Of a stretch of DNA of 64,000 nt, positions 10,196-18,286 are shown piece by piece (within the stretch, counting starts at the first letter, position 1; each line of letters begins with the position of its first letter). Location: positions 1,695,958 to 1,759,957 of the forward strand of contig NZ_KV917368.1 in the NCBI RefSeq assembly GCF_002019605.1, given 5' to 3'. The position numbers and the translations under genes are program-made. Under the pieces are notes generated by a model. The model was not told the origin of the DNA. It searched no databases and worked only from the letters and a program-made list of their open reading frames with translations. This DNA is from Alkalihalobacterium alkalinitrilicum. Its GTDB lineage: Bacteria; Bacillota; Bacilli; Bacillales; Bacillaceae_F.

Positions 10196-11319
10196 CTATA
10201 TTCTAAACCTGGATAGAGCGCTATGAATAAAAACGGTGATTAATACAAAAAGGGCTCCAATAAAAAATTGAAAAGTTGGTATTAACGGTAGCAAACCTGC
10301 AATAAAAGAACCGAACATTACACCTAGTGAAAAACAAGCATAAAATAGGCCGAATGCTCTTCCCTTCTCATTTTCTTTGGAACACTCAATAACCGTTGCA
10401 CTTGTTGATGGAAAGATGAGAGCAAAGCCAATACCATAAAGACCCATCGCTAAAAACATTTGCCATATAGTAAATGAAATTGATAACACGATAAGAGCGA
10501 TTGATATTATGATTAAACCACTTTTCATAAACACTGTTTTTTCCCATTGATCAAACAGTTTATTAGTTGGAAGAATAAACAAGACGATAGCAACTAATCC
10601 AAAAACACTCATTAAGAGACCCGTGATTTCAGATTGGCCATGCAATGCTTCTACTTTTAAAGGCAATAAATAAGTTAACAATCCTAAAGTATAAAGCAAC
10701 AAAAAGATAGACAAGTAAGCTTGCACTAACGGCTTTATATTCGGAAAAGTCATTGATTTTTTCATGCCGTCTACAGGTTTCGGTGTTGGGCTATTTTTTA
10801 AGCAAAAAGCAGCAAGCATACCGAAGACGATCATTAAACTCGAGACGAGATAAAATAAAGTGTCATACCCGTATCTTCCACTAACAATTGCCCCTAATGC
10901 TGGACCTGCTATCGCAGCGACACCTACACCCGCACCTGAAAAAGCCATTGTTTTCCCTTTTGCTTTCCGCTTTCCTCTTGTACCTAAATAAGTAAAAGCG
11001 GCTGGTACAATGAAGCCTCCTGCAATTCCGTGAAAAAAGCGAACGACTAACAACTGATACGGATTAGAAACGGTCGTATAAAATATAAGTACGATTCCTA
11101 CCAAAAGCATTCCTAAGTATAAAATTCTTTTTGAACCTATACGATCGATCCAAATTCCTGACAATATATTTCCGATCATATTTGAAAAAGAATACGTCCC
11201 AATGATGATACCGACTAGGAGCGGGCTGCCCCGGTGCTCATCACAAATGGAGAAATGATCGGTAGTTGTGAAAATGTATCAATAAATGCAACGGCAATCA
11301 CGATGTATACTAATACCAT
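10196..11319 (-). pseudogene. MFS transporter, frameshifted near residue 33
   Basis: The N-terminal part starts at ATG 11319 (MVLVYIVIAVAFIDTFSQLP) and runs into a stop at 11215. The continuing frame resumes with SPLLVGIIIGTYSFSNMIG and has a full set of helices, including the FHGIAGGFIVPA and GYGxxxL-type loops of drug/sugar-H+ antiporters. One missing base around 11225-11232 (in GCAGCCCGC) explains the break. Whole, it would be about 375 residues with 12 helices. The ATG at 11179 could give a shortened product lacking the first helix. It follows hmp on the same strand but a terminator lies between them. Confidence 0.8.
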
Positions 11320-11352
11320 TTTAGTTTCACCTACGCAAAAGATTACTTGAAA

Positions 11353-11388
11353 CTCAAATAAGAGAGGAAGCCTTGTTAACTTCCTCTC
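11353..11388 (-). terminator. Terminator of hmp
   Basis: GAGAGGAAG and CTTCCTCTC make a perfect 9-bp stem with a 9-nt loop; the minus strand continues TTATTTGAGTTTC. It sits 27 nt past the hmp stop, showing that the MFS frame does not begin upstream of 11350. Confidence 0.75.
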
Positions 11389-11414
11389 ACCTTTCATTAC
11401 TAGTTTCTCTAAAT

Positions 11415-12650
11415 TTACTTATCTAACTCCCCAGCAGGACCAAAAAATTCAAAATGAATTTGTTCCTGTGGAACACCCAAATCTTTTAAAGACTGATTGA
11501 TTACTTTCATAAATGGTACTGGACCACAGAAGTAAAACTCTGCATCTGTACTCTTCACAACAGACTTCAGCCAGTCTAAATCAATGTATCCTTCTTTTTG
11601 ATAGATTGCAGCAGCACGATCTTCATCTGTTAGTTGCTCATAGGCAACGTAATAATTAACGTTGTTGCTATTAGAAACAGTAGTTGCAACTTCTTCCCCT
11701 AGAGCATGATATTTACCGTTAATCGCTGCGTGAATATACGTTACTTGTTTTTCAGGCACACGATTTATTAATGTTTTTAACATACTAATCATCGGTGTTT
11801 GTCCAACCCCTCCACTAATTAAGAAAACTGGGCGGTCATTTTCTGTGTTAAGGACAAAGTCACCAGCTGGAGCAGTGATTTCAAGGACGTCACCTTCATT
11901 GACATGGTTATGCAAATACGTTGAAACGACTCCAGCTGGAATGTCTTGACGAGCATCCTCTCGTTTCACACTAATACGATAATATCCTGTACCTGATACA
12001 TCTGATAAACTATATTGTCTAATATGATTATATTCTTCCCCATCAATAACTATTTTTATTGAAATATATTGTCCAGGAAGGAAATCGGAAAGCGCACCTT
12101 CATCTTCAGGTTTTAAATAAAACGATGTAATGACATCACTTTCTTGGACTTTTTTAGCTACTGTAAACGGTCTAAACTCTTTCCATCCCCCTGCTTTTCT
12201 TTCCGCCTCTTCATACATTTCACGTTCGACTGAAATGAATACATCTGCAATCACTCCATATGCTTCAGACCATGCATTAATAATATCATCAGTAGCCGCA
12301 TCCCCTAAAACGTCTTTGATCGCCAATAATAAATGTTTTCCAACGATCGGGTAATGTTCAGCTTTTACATTTAAGCTTCTGTGTTTATGTGCAATTTGTC
12401 TTACTACTGGAATAATCGCTTCTAAATTATCAATATGAGCCGCAGCTGCATATACAGAGTTCGCAAGAGCTCTAGGTTGTTTTCCTTGCTTTTGATTAGC
12501 ATGGTTAAAGATATTTAACAATTCTGGATGATTTGTGAACATCATTTGATAAAAGCGCTTTGTAATCGCTTCTCCATGTTCAGCTAAAACAGGTACCGTT
12601 GATTTAATAATTTCAATTGTCTCTTGACTTAATGTTTTTGTAGTAGTCAT
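11415..12650 (-). CDS. hmp: Flavohemoglobin, nitric oxide dioxygenase
   Basis: 411 residues: a globin domain (about 1-140, with proximal-side AHKHRSLNVKAEHYPIVG), a FAD-binding ferredoxin-reductase domain with RQYSLS near 213, and an NAD domain with GGVGQTPMISM near 280 and the C-terminal FEFFGPAGEL that contacts FAD. The enzyme turns NO and O2 into nitrate using NAD(P)H, in the cytoplasm. Start has a GGGGAGATG site. It is divergent from nsrR and has an NsrR-type operator 30-45 nt upstream, so it is expected to be induced by nitrosative stress. Confidence 0.96.
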   Translation of the reverse strand: MTTTKTLSQETIEIIKSTVPVLAEHGEAITKRFYQMMFTNHPELLNIFNHANQKQGKQPRALANSVYAAAAHIDNLEAIIPVVRQIAHKHRSLNVKAEHYPIVGKHLLLAIKDVLGDAATDDIINAWSEAYGVIADVFISVEREMYEEAERKAGGWKEFRPFTVAKKVQESDVITSFYLKPEDEGALSDFLPGQYISIKIVIDGEEYNHIRQYSLSDVSGTGYYRISVKREDARQDIPAGVVSTYLHNHVNEGDVLEITAPAGDFVLNTENDRPVFLISGGVGQTPMISMLKTLINRVPEKQVTYIHAAINGKYHALGEEVATTVSNSNNVNYYVAYEQLTDEDRAAAIYQKEGYIDLDWLKSVVKSTDAEFYFCGPVPFMKVINQSLKDLGVPQEQIHFEFFGPAGELDK

Positions 12651-12678
12651 TTAATCATCTCCCCATAATAATTAAAAC

Positions 12679-12695
12679 ATATATCTTGAATACAT
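12679..12695. promoter_or_regulatory. NsrR operator in the hmp/nsrR intergenic region
   Basis: ATATATCTTGAATACAT matches 15 of 17 positions of the B. subtilis NsrR box ATRTATYTTAAATATAT. It lies just upstream of hmp, as in B. subtilis. Confidence 0.8.
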
Positions 12696-12840
12696 ATTTA
12701 ATTTAAACACGAGGTGAAAAATAAAGCAATATATCAAATACACCTTTTCACTAAATAGACAAAATTCAAATAAATTACTCTTTTTTAGTATTATGATAAA
12801 ATATTATTAAACCAATTGCTTCCTGATCGGAGGGTGTCAT

Positions 12841-13275
12841 ATGCAGTTAACATCTTATACAGATTATTCACTTCGAGTTCTTCTCTATTTAGGGACTCAG
12901 CCCGAGAACCAGCTTTCAAGTATTAAAGAAATTTCCTCAGCTTATGGAATTTCAAATAATCATCTTAGTAAAATTGTATTTGAATTAGGGAAACTAGGTT
13001 TAATAGAGACAATAAGAGGACGAAATGGCGGAATAAAACTTGCAAAACAACCAAAATCAATTAATATTGGGGCAGTCGTTAGACAAACGGAAGACTTACA
13101 AATCGTTGAATGTTTTAACGAAGAAGGAAACCTTTGTATCATCAGTTCAGGATGTAGATTAAAACATGTGTTGAATGATGCCATGAAAGCATTCTTAAAA
13201 GTCCTTGATAGTTATACACTTGAGGATATATTAATTAACAAAGATTACTTGAGGACGCTATTACCAAAAGTTTAG
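12841..13275 (+). CDS. nsrR: NO-sensing Rrf2-family repressor NsrR
   Basis: 144 residues with an N-terminal winged helix (MQLTSYTDYSLRVLLYLG) and three cysteines, C-x7-C-x5-C, in CFNEEGNLC and SSGC, which ligate the [4Fe-4S] cluster. This spacing equals that of B. subtilis NsrR. The start has a GGAGGG site. NO destroys the cluster and releases DNA. Divergent from hmp; convergent with the chemoreceptor gene. Confidence 0.95.
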   Translation: MQLTSYTDYSLRVLLYLGTQPENQLSSIKEISSAYGISNNHLSKIVFELGKLGLIETIRGRNGGIKLAKQPKSINIGAVVRQTEDLQIVECFNEEGNLCIISSGCRLKHVLNDAMKAFLKVLDSYTLEDILINKDYLRTLLPKV

Positions 13276-13366
13276 TTCGGTCTGTCGTGTGCTTTCATTC
13301 TACTTTTTGCATAGCTGAATGAAGCATACTATTGATCCTTTACTTCGTTAAAGCAAGGTCGAAAAG

Positions 13367-13405
13367 AAATCTCCTACCTATTTAATCAAATTCGGTAGGA
13401 GATTT
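13367..13405. terminator. Bidirectional terminator between nsrR and the chemoreceptor
   Basis: AAATCTCCTACC / GGTAGGAGATTT, 12-bp perfect stem with T-rich flank on the plus side (TATATAATTATTATTTTAG) and AAAAG on the other; serves convergent nsrR and MCP genes. Confidence 0.85.
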
Positions 13406-13474
13406 ATATAATTATTATTTTAGTTTTTTGCTCTGTTTCGTTAAGAAGTTCTCACTTTTAACTTATTAGGATGA

Positions 13475-15211
13475 TTATAAGCTAAACCTTTTTACACTAT
13501 TTTGCAATTCTTCACCCATGGTGGCTAATGTATCAGCAACAGAAGTGATTTCTTCCATAGACGCATTTTGCTCCTCTGCTGAAGCAGCAACATTCTGAGC
13601 ATAACCTGCCGCTTCTTTTGAAATGTGTTCCGTACCATCTACCATTCTTAATAAACTTTCTGAGCTTGTATTGATTTGTTGGATCGCAGCTGAAATATCT
13701 TGGAATTGATAACTAACATTTTCAACACCATCTGTAATTTCCTCAAACGCCTTTCCTGCTTGGTTTGCTAGTGTGATCCCCTCTTCTATTGCACGTCCAT
13801 TTTCACCCATTGCATCTACTGTTTTACTTACTTCTTGTTGAATGTCTTTAATCAATTCATTTACTTGACTACCCGCTCTACTAGATTCTTCTGCTAGCTT
13901 TCTTACCTCATCTGCAACAACTGCAAACCCTTTACCATGTTCTCCTGCGCGAGCAGCTTCTATCGCTGCATTTAAGGCTAATAAATTCGTTTGATCAGAT
14001 ATACTAGTAATGATTGAAATGACATTTTCTATTTGCTCAGACTTTTGTCCTAAAGCTTGAATTACTTTTTCCATTTCTATACTTGAAGCATTAATTTGGT
14101 TCATTTGTTCCATCGATTGGAATACAACTTGTTTCCCTTTTTGAGCCGTATTCGCTGTTTCTTCTGAAGATTGATTGACCTCTTCTGCATTTTTGGAAAT
14201 GGCTTCAATTCCAGTAGAAATTTGCGTTACAACATTAGACATCTCTTCGATACTTTCCATTTGTTTTTCAACACCGCTGGAAATTTCCTGTATCGCTTCT
14301 GTAATTTCTTCTGTTGCTTTACTAGTTTGCCCACTACTTGCAGATAGCTCTTCTGAAGTCGATGCTACTTGCTCAGAGCTAGAAGACACTTGACCAATGA
14401 TTTCTTTTAAGTTTTTCGTCATTTTATTTACACTAGTCGCTAGTAAACCAATTTCATCTTTATTTTTAATGTTTAACTCACTAACTCTCAAGTTACCAGA
14501 TGCCACTTCTTGCACCTGTTGAGATAATGCTTGGATTGGTTTTGATAAATGTCTTGAAAATAAGTATGTAATAACCGTTCCGATTAATAAAGATAACCCT
14601 AATGTAATGAGAAGAATATATAAAACTTGATTAGCACCACTGTTGTAATCTGACATATATGAACTTGGTACAATAACCCAGCCCCAATACGGGTCAATTT
14701 CAGAATATCCTATTTTCGTTTCATTTCGATCGGGATTACTTGGATGTGGGAAATCATAATAAACAAAACCTCCACCACTTTCAGCAACATTAATAAATTC
14801 TTGTACAAAATACGATCCATCACTTGCTTGAAACTCCCAAGCATTATCACCTTCAAGGGATGGATGGGTTTGAACATTTCCTTGGTTATCAATTACAAAA
14901 ATATACCCATATTCTCCGAGATCTATATTGGTATTTACAGGTCTCGTTCCATCAGCCATTCTTTCCCCTAAAATAAAAGTTTTAACTGTCTCTTGTGCTT
15001 CTTCTAAAGACAAAGTTCCTTTATCCACTTCATTATTTAATGCACTAATCATATGTACGACTTGCTTTGTACTATTTTCCAACATGGTTCCACTTAATTG
15101 ATTTAGACTACTTTTTGCAGAGTTAAAGCCAACAATACCAATAATTAAACTTGGAACCGCTAACAAAAGAAGAATTATAAAAAAGAGCTTTTTTTGAATT
15201 GTCAGTTGCAT
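13475..15211 (-). CDS. Methyl-accepting chemotaxis protein with single Cache sensor
   Basis: About 578 residues from ATG 15211, which has an AAGGTGG site; a longer frame to 15289 has no site. Order: membrane helix near 7-29, extracellular Cache domain ([31 protein letters not shown]), second helix near 195-217, HAMP, then a long helical signalling domain with the conserved hairpin tip [20 protein letters not shown] and [16 protein letters not shown]. It transmits ligand binding to CheA/CheW. Its transcript begins with a cyclic-di-GMP-I riboswitch, linking its expression to the motile/sessile switch. Confidence 0.93.
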   Translation of the reverse strand: MQLTIQKKLFFIILLLLAVPSLIIGIVGFNSAKSSLNQLSGTMLENSTKQVVHMISALNNEVDKGTLSLEEAQETVKTFILGERMADGTRPVNTNIDLGEYGYIFVIDNQGNVQTHPSLEGDNAWEFQASDGSYFVQEFINVAESGGGFVYYDFPHPSNPDRNETKIGYSEIDPYWGWVIVPSSYMSDYNSGANQVLYILLITLGLSLLIGTVITYLFSRHLSKPIQALSQQVQEVASGNLRVSELNIKNKDEIGLLATSVNKMTKNLKEIIGQVSSSSEQVASTSEELSASSGQTSKATEEITEAIQEISSGVEKQMESIEEMSNVVTQISTGIEAISKNAEEVNQSSEETANTAQKGKQVVFQSMEQMNQINASSIEMEKVIQALGQKSEQIENVISIITSISDQTNLLALNAAIEAARAGEHGKGFAVVADEVRKLAEESSRAGSQVNELIKDIQQEVSKTVDAMGENGRAIEEGITLANQAGKAFEEITDGVENVSYQFQDISAAIQQINTSSESLLRMVDGTEHISKEAAGYAQNVAASAEEQNASMEEITSVADTLATMGEELQNSVKRFSL

Positions 15212-15371
15212 ACCCTCAAACCACCTTTTATATTTAAATATCTTGTTAATATAGAAACACAAGTACACCAATGAATTGGCGGTTTTCACAAAATTTATCT
15301 ATCAATAGACATAAGTTACGATTATATTTTCCCAGTGCCTACCCCCAATAACTGAATGGATCTAGTAGCTT

Positions 15372-15502
15372 AATATAAAATAAAAAAACATTCCCGTTAA
15401 AAAATGTTTCCATAAAACGGTAACTGGCTAGCATAACAAAAAATTTGTATTAGCCCCTAAAGCTTTGCGTCCCTTTGTTTCCAAAGGTTTGCCCTTAACA
15501 AA
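15372..15502 (-). promoter_or_regulatory. Cyclic-di-GMP-I (GEMM-I) riboswitch with intrinsic terminator
   Basis: On the minus strand GGGCAAACC (15494-15486), a GGAAAC-capped hairpin, GGGACGCAAAGC (15473-15462), GGGGCTAA, then TATGCTAGCCAGTTACCG to 15418 reproduce the GEMM-I aptamer in order. Downstream AAACATT/AATGTTT (15386-15409) followed by a T run is the terminator. CCGTT at the aptamer's 3' end can pair with AACGG in the terminator loop, giving an alternative fold. I infer that ligand favours termination, but the sign is not certain. The chemoreceptor start is 160 nt further on. Confidence 0.92.
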
Positions 15503-15638
15503 TTATTCAATTTATTTGTATAGAGTTGATTAACTAGTTCTATTATCATTTAAAAATTATAAATTTTCAATGATTTTATGTAATTAGTCTCTCTTTTAAT
15601 CAATGTATATCAAACTACCTTAGTTATAAAGTTACAAA

Positions 15639-15674
15639 GAGGCCCAAGTTTGCAAGATTACAAACTTGGGCCTC
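15639..15674 (-). terminator. Terminator of the cupin gene
   Basis: GAGGCCCAAGTTTG and CAAACTTGGGCCTC form a perfect 14-bp stem 10 nt after the cupin stop; the minus-strand tail reads TTTGTAACTTT. Confidence 0.85.
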
Positions 15675-15684
15675 GAATAGGAAA

Positions 15685-16173
15685 CTAGTATGTCAAATTT
15701 ACGATTGGTATATTATTAGCTTCACAGTAATCAGTGTATTTCTTTAATCGAAGAAAAATATCATCTTGATCAGTCACATTATTATTGTCATCTAAATATT
15801 GAATGACCCCACCTAAGAAGAATAACGTAATCATTTCACCTTTGTCTTTATCCACTACTAACGTATGGATATCTCCTGGCGGCTCATAAACAAATGTTCC
15901 TGGTCTAGCAACCCAATCTCTTTCTAAATAATACCATTCTCCATGAAGCGGATAAGCGAGAACAGGCCCACCTGTATGTCTATGGCGTCTAATCATCGCA
16001 CCACTTGACATCTTTGTTAAATGAACCCAATTACCAGTAGTTAAATCAAATCGTAGCGGTTTAAACCATACTCCTTCACTATGTGGAACCCACGGAATAC
16101 TTTCAATATCAATTGCTCTGTCAGGTAATGCTACTTTTTCAGTGAAAAAATCTAACTCTAAATTTTTAACCAT
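15685..16173 (-). CDS. Cupin, 2,4'-dihydroxyacetophenone dioxygenase-like
   Basis: 162 residues from ATG 16173 (GGAG 8 nt upstream; GTG at 16182 is inside this site). The cupin fold shows IRRHRHTGGPVLAYPLHGEWYY, giving metal-ligand His residues and Glu, then PGDIHTLVV with the last His. The family includes the iron enzyme cleaving 2,4'-dihydroxyacetophenone and ChrR-type cupins. A sigma-54 promoter precedes it and the divergent gene encodes a sigma-54 activator, so it is likely the activator's main target and acts in degrading an aromatic or keto compound. Exact substrate unknown. Confidence 0.8.
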   Translation of the reverse strand: MVKNLELDFFTEKVALPDRAIDIESIPWVPHSEGVWFKPLRFDLTTGNWVHLTKMSSGAMIRRHRHTGGPVLAYPLHGEWYYLERDWVARPGTFVYEPPGDIHTLVVDKDKGEMITLFFLGGVIQYLDDNNNVTDQDDIFLRLKKYTDYCEANNIPIVNLTY

Positions 16174-16217
16174 TTGTATCACTCCATTTGTTTTGTAATT
16201 AAGGTATACAACTATAT

Positions 16218-16234
16218 TGCAACTTTCATGCCAA
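16218..16234 (-). promoter_or_regulatory. Sigma-54 promoter of the cupin gene
   Basis: Minus strand TTGGCATGAAAGTTGCA: GG-N10-GC, close to the TTGGCACG-N4-TTGC consensus. Predicted transcript start near 16207, about 34 nt before the ATG. Confidence 0.85.
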
Positions 16235-16285
16235 CAGTAAAAACCCCATGAAACACAGTATGATCAGTAAAAATGCAACCAAATC

Positions 16286-16301
16286 TGTGCAACAATGCAC
16301 A
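16286..16301. promoter_or_regulatory. Probable enhancer site for the divergent sigma-54 activator
   Basis: TGTGCA-ACAA-TGCACA is a perfect 6-bp inverted repeat 50-85 nt upstream of the cupin -24 box and 80 nt before the activator gene. A second smaller GCAA-TT-TTGC palindrome follows at 16308-16317. Confidence 0.6.
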
Positions 16302-16379
16302 ACATTTGCAATTTTGCACTTAATTTATATGTCACAATAGTTTATGATGATTGTAGATCAAAGGAAAGAGGGTGTTACT

Positions 16380-18119
16380 ATGGAAAATAAAATGCAAACA
16401 CAGACAACGGTTAAAGATCTCATAAGTCAAACAAAAATAACAAGATTTTTAGAAATGACAGAACAACCTTCCCTACTTTTTAAAAGCAATGGAGACTTAA
16501 TCTTTGCCAATAAATTAGCTTATCAATTATTTAAAGTATCCCGCATTAATTCCATGTTTACCAATTTCAAACATTCATTTTTAAGCCAGGAATTATTTGC
16601 ATTAGGAAATCAGGATCGTATCGAACGTACAAGGTTCATAGATGAAATCGAATATAATTGCAGTGCGCAAACCATACATTTTGGTCCTAAAACATTTTTT
16701 ATAGAAAGTTATGAACCCCGAGTGAAAGAAGTAAGAACTAGTAAGTCCGTTTTTGAATTAGAGAGAATGATTGATTTTTTGCGAGATGGAATTTACATAA
16801 CGGACGCAAAAGGGATTACGCTTCATATCAACAAAAAATATTCTGAATTAACAGGCATTAACAAACATGAAGTAATTGGTCGACATGTGTCAGAGTTAAT
16901 TTATAAAGGTTTTTTCGATGACTCGATTACATTAAAAGTGTTGGAGCAAAAAAAACCTGTTACTATTTTGCAAAAAACAAAAGAGGGTAATCAAATTTGG
17001 TTAGTCACAGGAAATCCTATTCTTGATAGTAATGGTAGGATTATTCAAATTTTTAATACTGTTTATGATATGACTGAACTTAACCAATTACGTGAGTCTC
17101 TTAAAAATAAAGAAATGATGAACCAAATTCAAAAAGCAGAAATCCAAAAACTTCGAGATCAAATATCTCATATACCAGATCTGATCGGCACTAGCGAGTC
17201 GTTAAAAAAAGTGAAGAAAGTTATACATAAAGTTGCTAAAATAAATTCTTCTATTTTAATTTTAGGAGAAACAGGAAGTGGAAAAAATGTGGTTGCTAAG
17301 GCAATACACGATTTAAGCGATAGATCTGCTAACCCTTTTATAGAAGTAAATTGTGGTGCTCTACCCGAACATTTAATAGAAACAGAGTTATTCGGTTACG
17401 TTTCTGGGGCTTTTACTGGAGCTAATAAACAAGGGAAGAAAGGACTTCTTGAAGTAGCTCATCAAGGCACTCTATTCCTAGATGAAATAGGGGAAATGCC
17501 TCAACATCTACAAGTTAAACTACTTACTTTTTTACAAGATCAGAAGGTTCGTCGTGTAGGAGGGTCTGAGTATGTTCAAGTGGATGTGCGAATTATTGCC
17601 GCGACAAATAAGGACTTGGAACAATTAATAATAGAGGAAAAGTTTAGAGAAGACTTATACTATCGAATTTCAGTAGTTCCGATTAAATTGCCGCCCTTAA
17701 GGGAACACAAAGAAGACATTTATATTTTAGTTAATTCCTTTTTAGAAAAATTTAACACAAAACACAACTGTAATGTTAAACTGACCAAAGCGACTTACCT
17801 TGCTTTAGAAAAATATCATTGGCCAGGTAATGTAAGAGAGTTGAAACACTTAATGGAACAACTCGTCGTTCTTGCTGATGAGGATTTGATCTCGATTAGC
17901 GATTTACCAGATCGAATTTCTACTCCTATTTTTTTTGAAGCGGACCACGACTCGAAAACATTAGATGACATTATGAATAGATTTGAGCTCCAAATTATAA
18001 AAGAAACCTGGGAAGAATTAAGAGATGTCAAACAAGTTTCTGACCGATTAGGTATACACCGTACGACCTTAATCCGTAAGACGAACAAGCTTGGGTTAGC
18101 TTTGGATAAAAACCGTTGA
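16380..18119 (+). CDS. PAS-containing sigma-54-dependent transcription activator
   Basis: About 579 residues from ATG 16380 (GAGGGTG site). N-terminal sensor region with PAS-type segments (LRDGIYITDAKGITLHINKKYSELTG, near 138-165), then an AAA+ domain with Walker A GETGSGKN near 295, GAFTGA near 343 (the sigma-54 contact loop), Walker B TLFLDEIGEMP, and a Fis-type helix-turn-helix at the end (VSDRLGIHRTTLIRKTNKLG). It opens sigma-54 promoters with ATP. Divergent from the cupin gene with a palindrome and sigma-54 promoter between them; it also may act on the ligase promoter at 25.8 kb. Confidence 0.92.
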   Translation: MENKMQTQTTVKDLISQTKITRFLEMTEQPSLLFKSNGDLIFANKLAYQLFKVSRINSMFTNFKHSFLSQELFALGNQDRIERTRFIDEIEYNCSAQTIHFGPKTFFIESYEPRVKEVRTSKSVFELERMIDFLRDGIYITDAKGITLHINKKYSELTGINKHEVIGRHVSELIYKGFFDDSITLKVLEQKKPVTILQKTKEGNQIWLVTGNPILDSNGRIIQIFNTVYDMTELNQLRESLKNKEMMNQIQKAEIQKLRDQISHIPDLIGTSESLKKVKKVIHKVAKINSSILILGETGSGKNVVAKAIHDLSDRSANPFIEVNCGALPEHLIETELFGYVSGAFTGANKQGKKGLLEVAHQGTLFLDEIGEMPQHLQVKLLTFLQDQKVRRVGGSEYVQVDVRIIAATNKDLEQLIIEEKFREDLYYRISVVPIKLPPLREHKEDIYILVNSFLEKFNTKHNCNVKLTKATYLALEKYHWPGNVRELKHLMEQLVVLADEDLISISDLPDRISTPIFFEADHDSKTLDDIMNRFELQIIKETWEELRDVKQVSDRLGIHRTTLIRKTNKLGLALDKNR

Positions 18120-18158
18120 TTAACGATGAAAAAATTAATAGATTGTGAATTTAAGAAA

Positions 18159-18194
18159 AAACAGCAGCATTTTATCAAACTAATACTGCTGTTT
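18159..18194. terminator. Bidirectional terminator between activator and hydrolase
   Basis: AAACAGCAG / CTGCTGTTT stem, 18-nt loop, T-rich on both strands (TTCTTTATTG plus; TTTTCTTAAATTC minus). Serves two convergent genes. Confidence 0.8.
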
Positions 18195-18286
18195 CTTTAT
18201 TGTACACAGTAACAAAAAATATCCGTTTTGTTGATTGTACTAGTAGAGTATTTGATTTATTAATCTAACTCCAAAACTTCCTACTG

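Noticed and set aside
11350-11397. Upstream start of the MFS protein at 11397 (MKGERKLTR)
   Set aside because: This stretch is the hmp terminator hairpin and has no ribosome site; ATG 11319 fits the transporter N-terminus.
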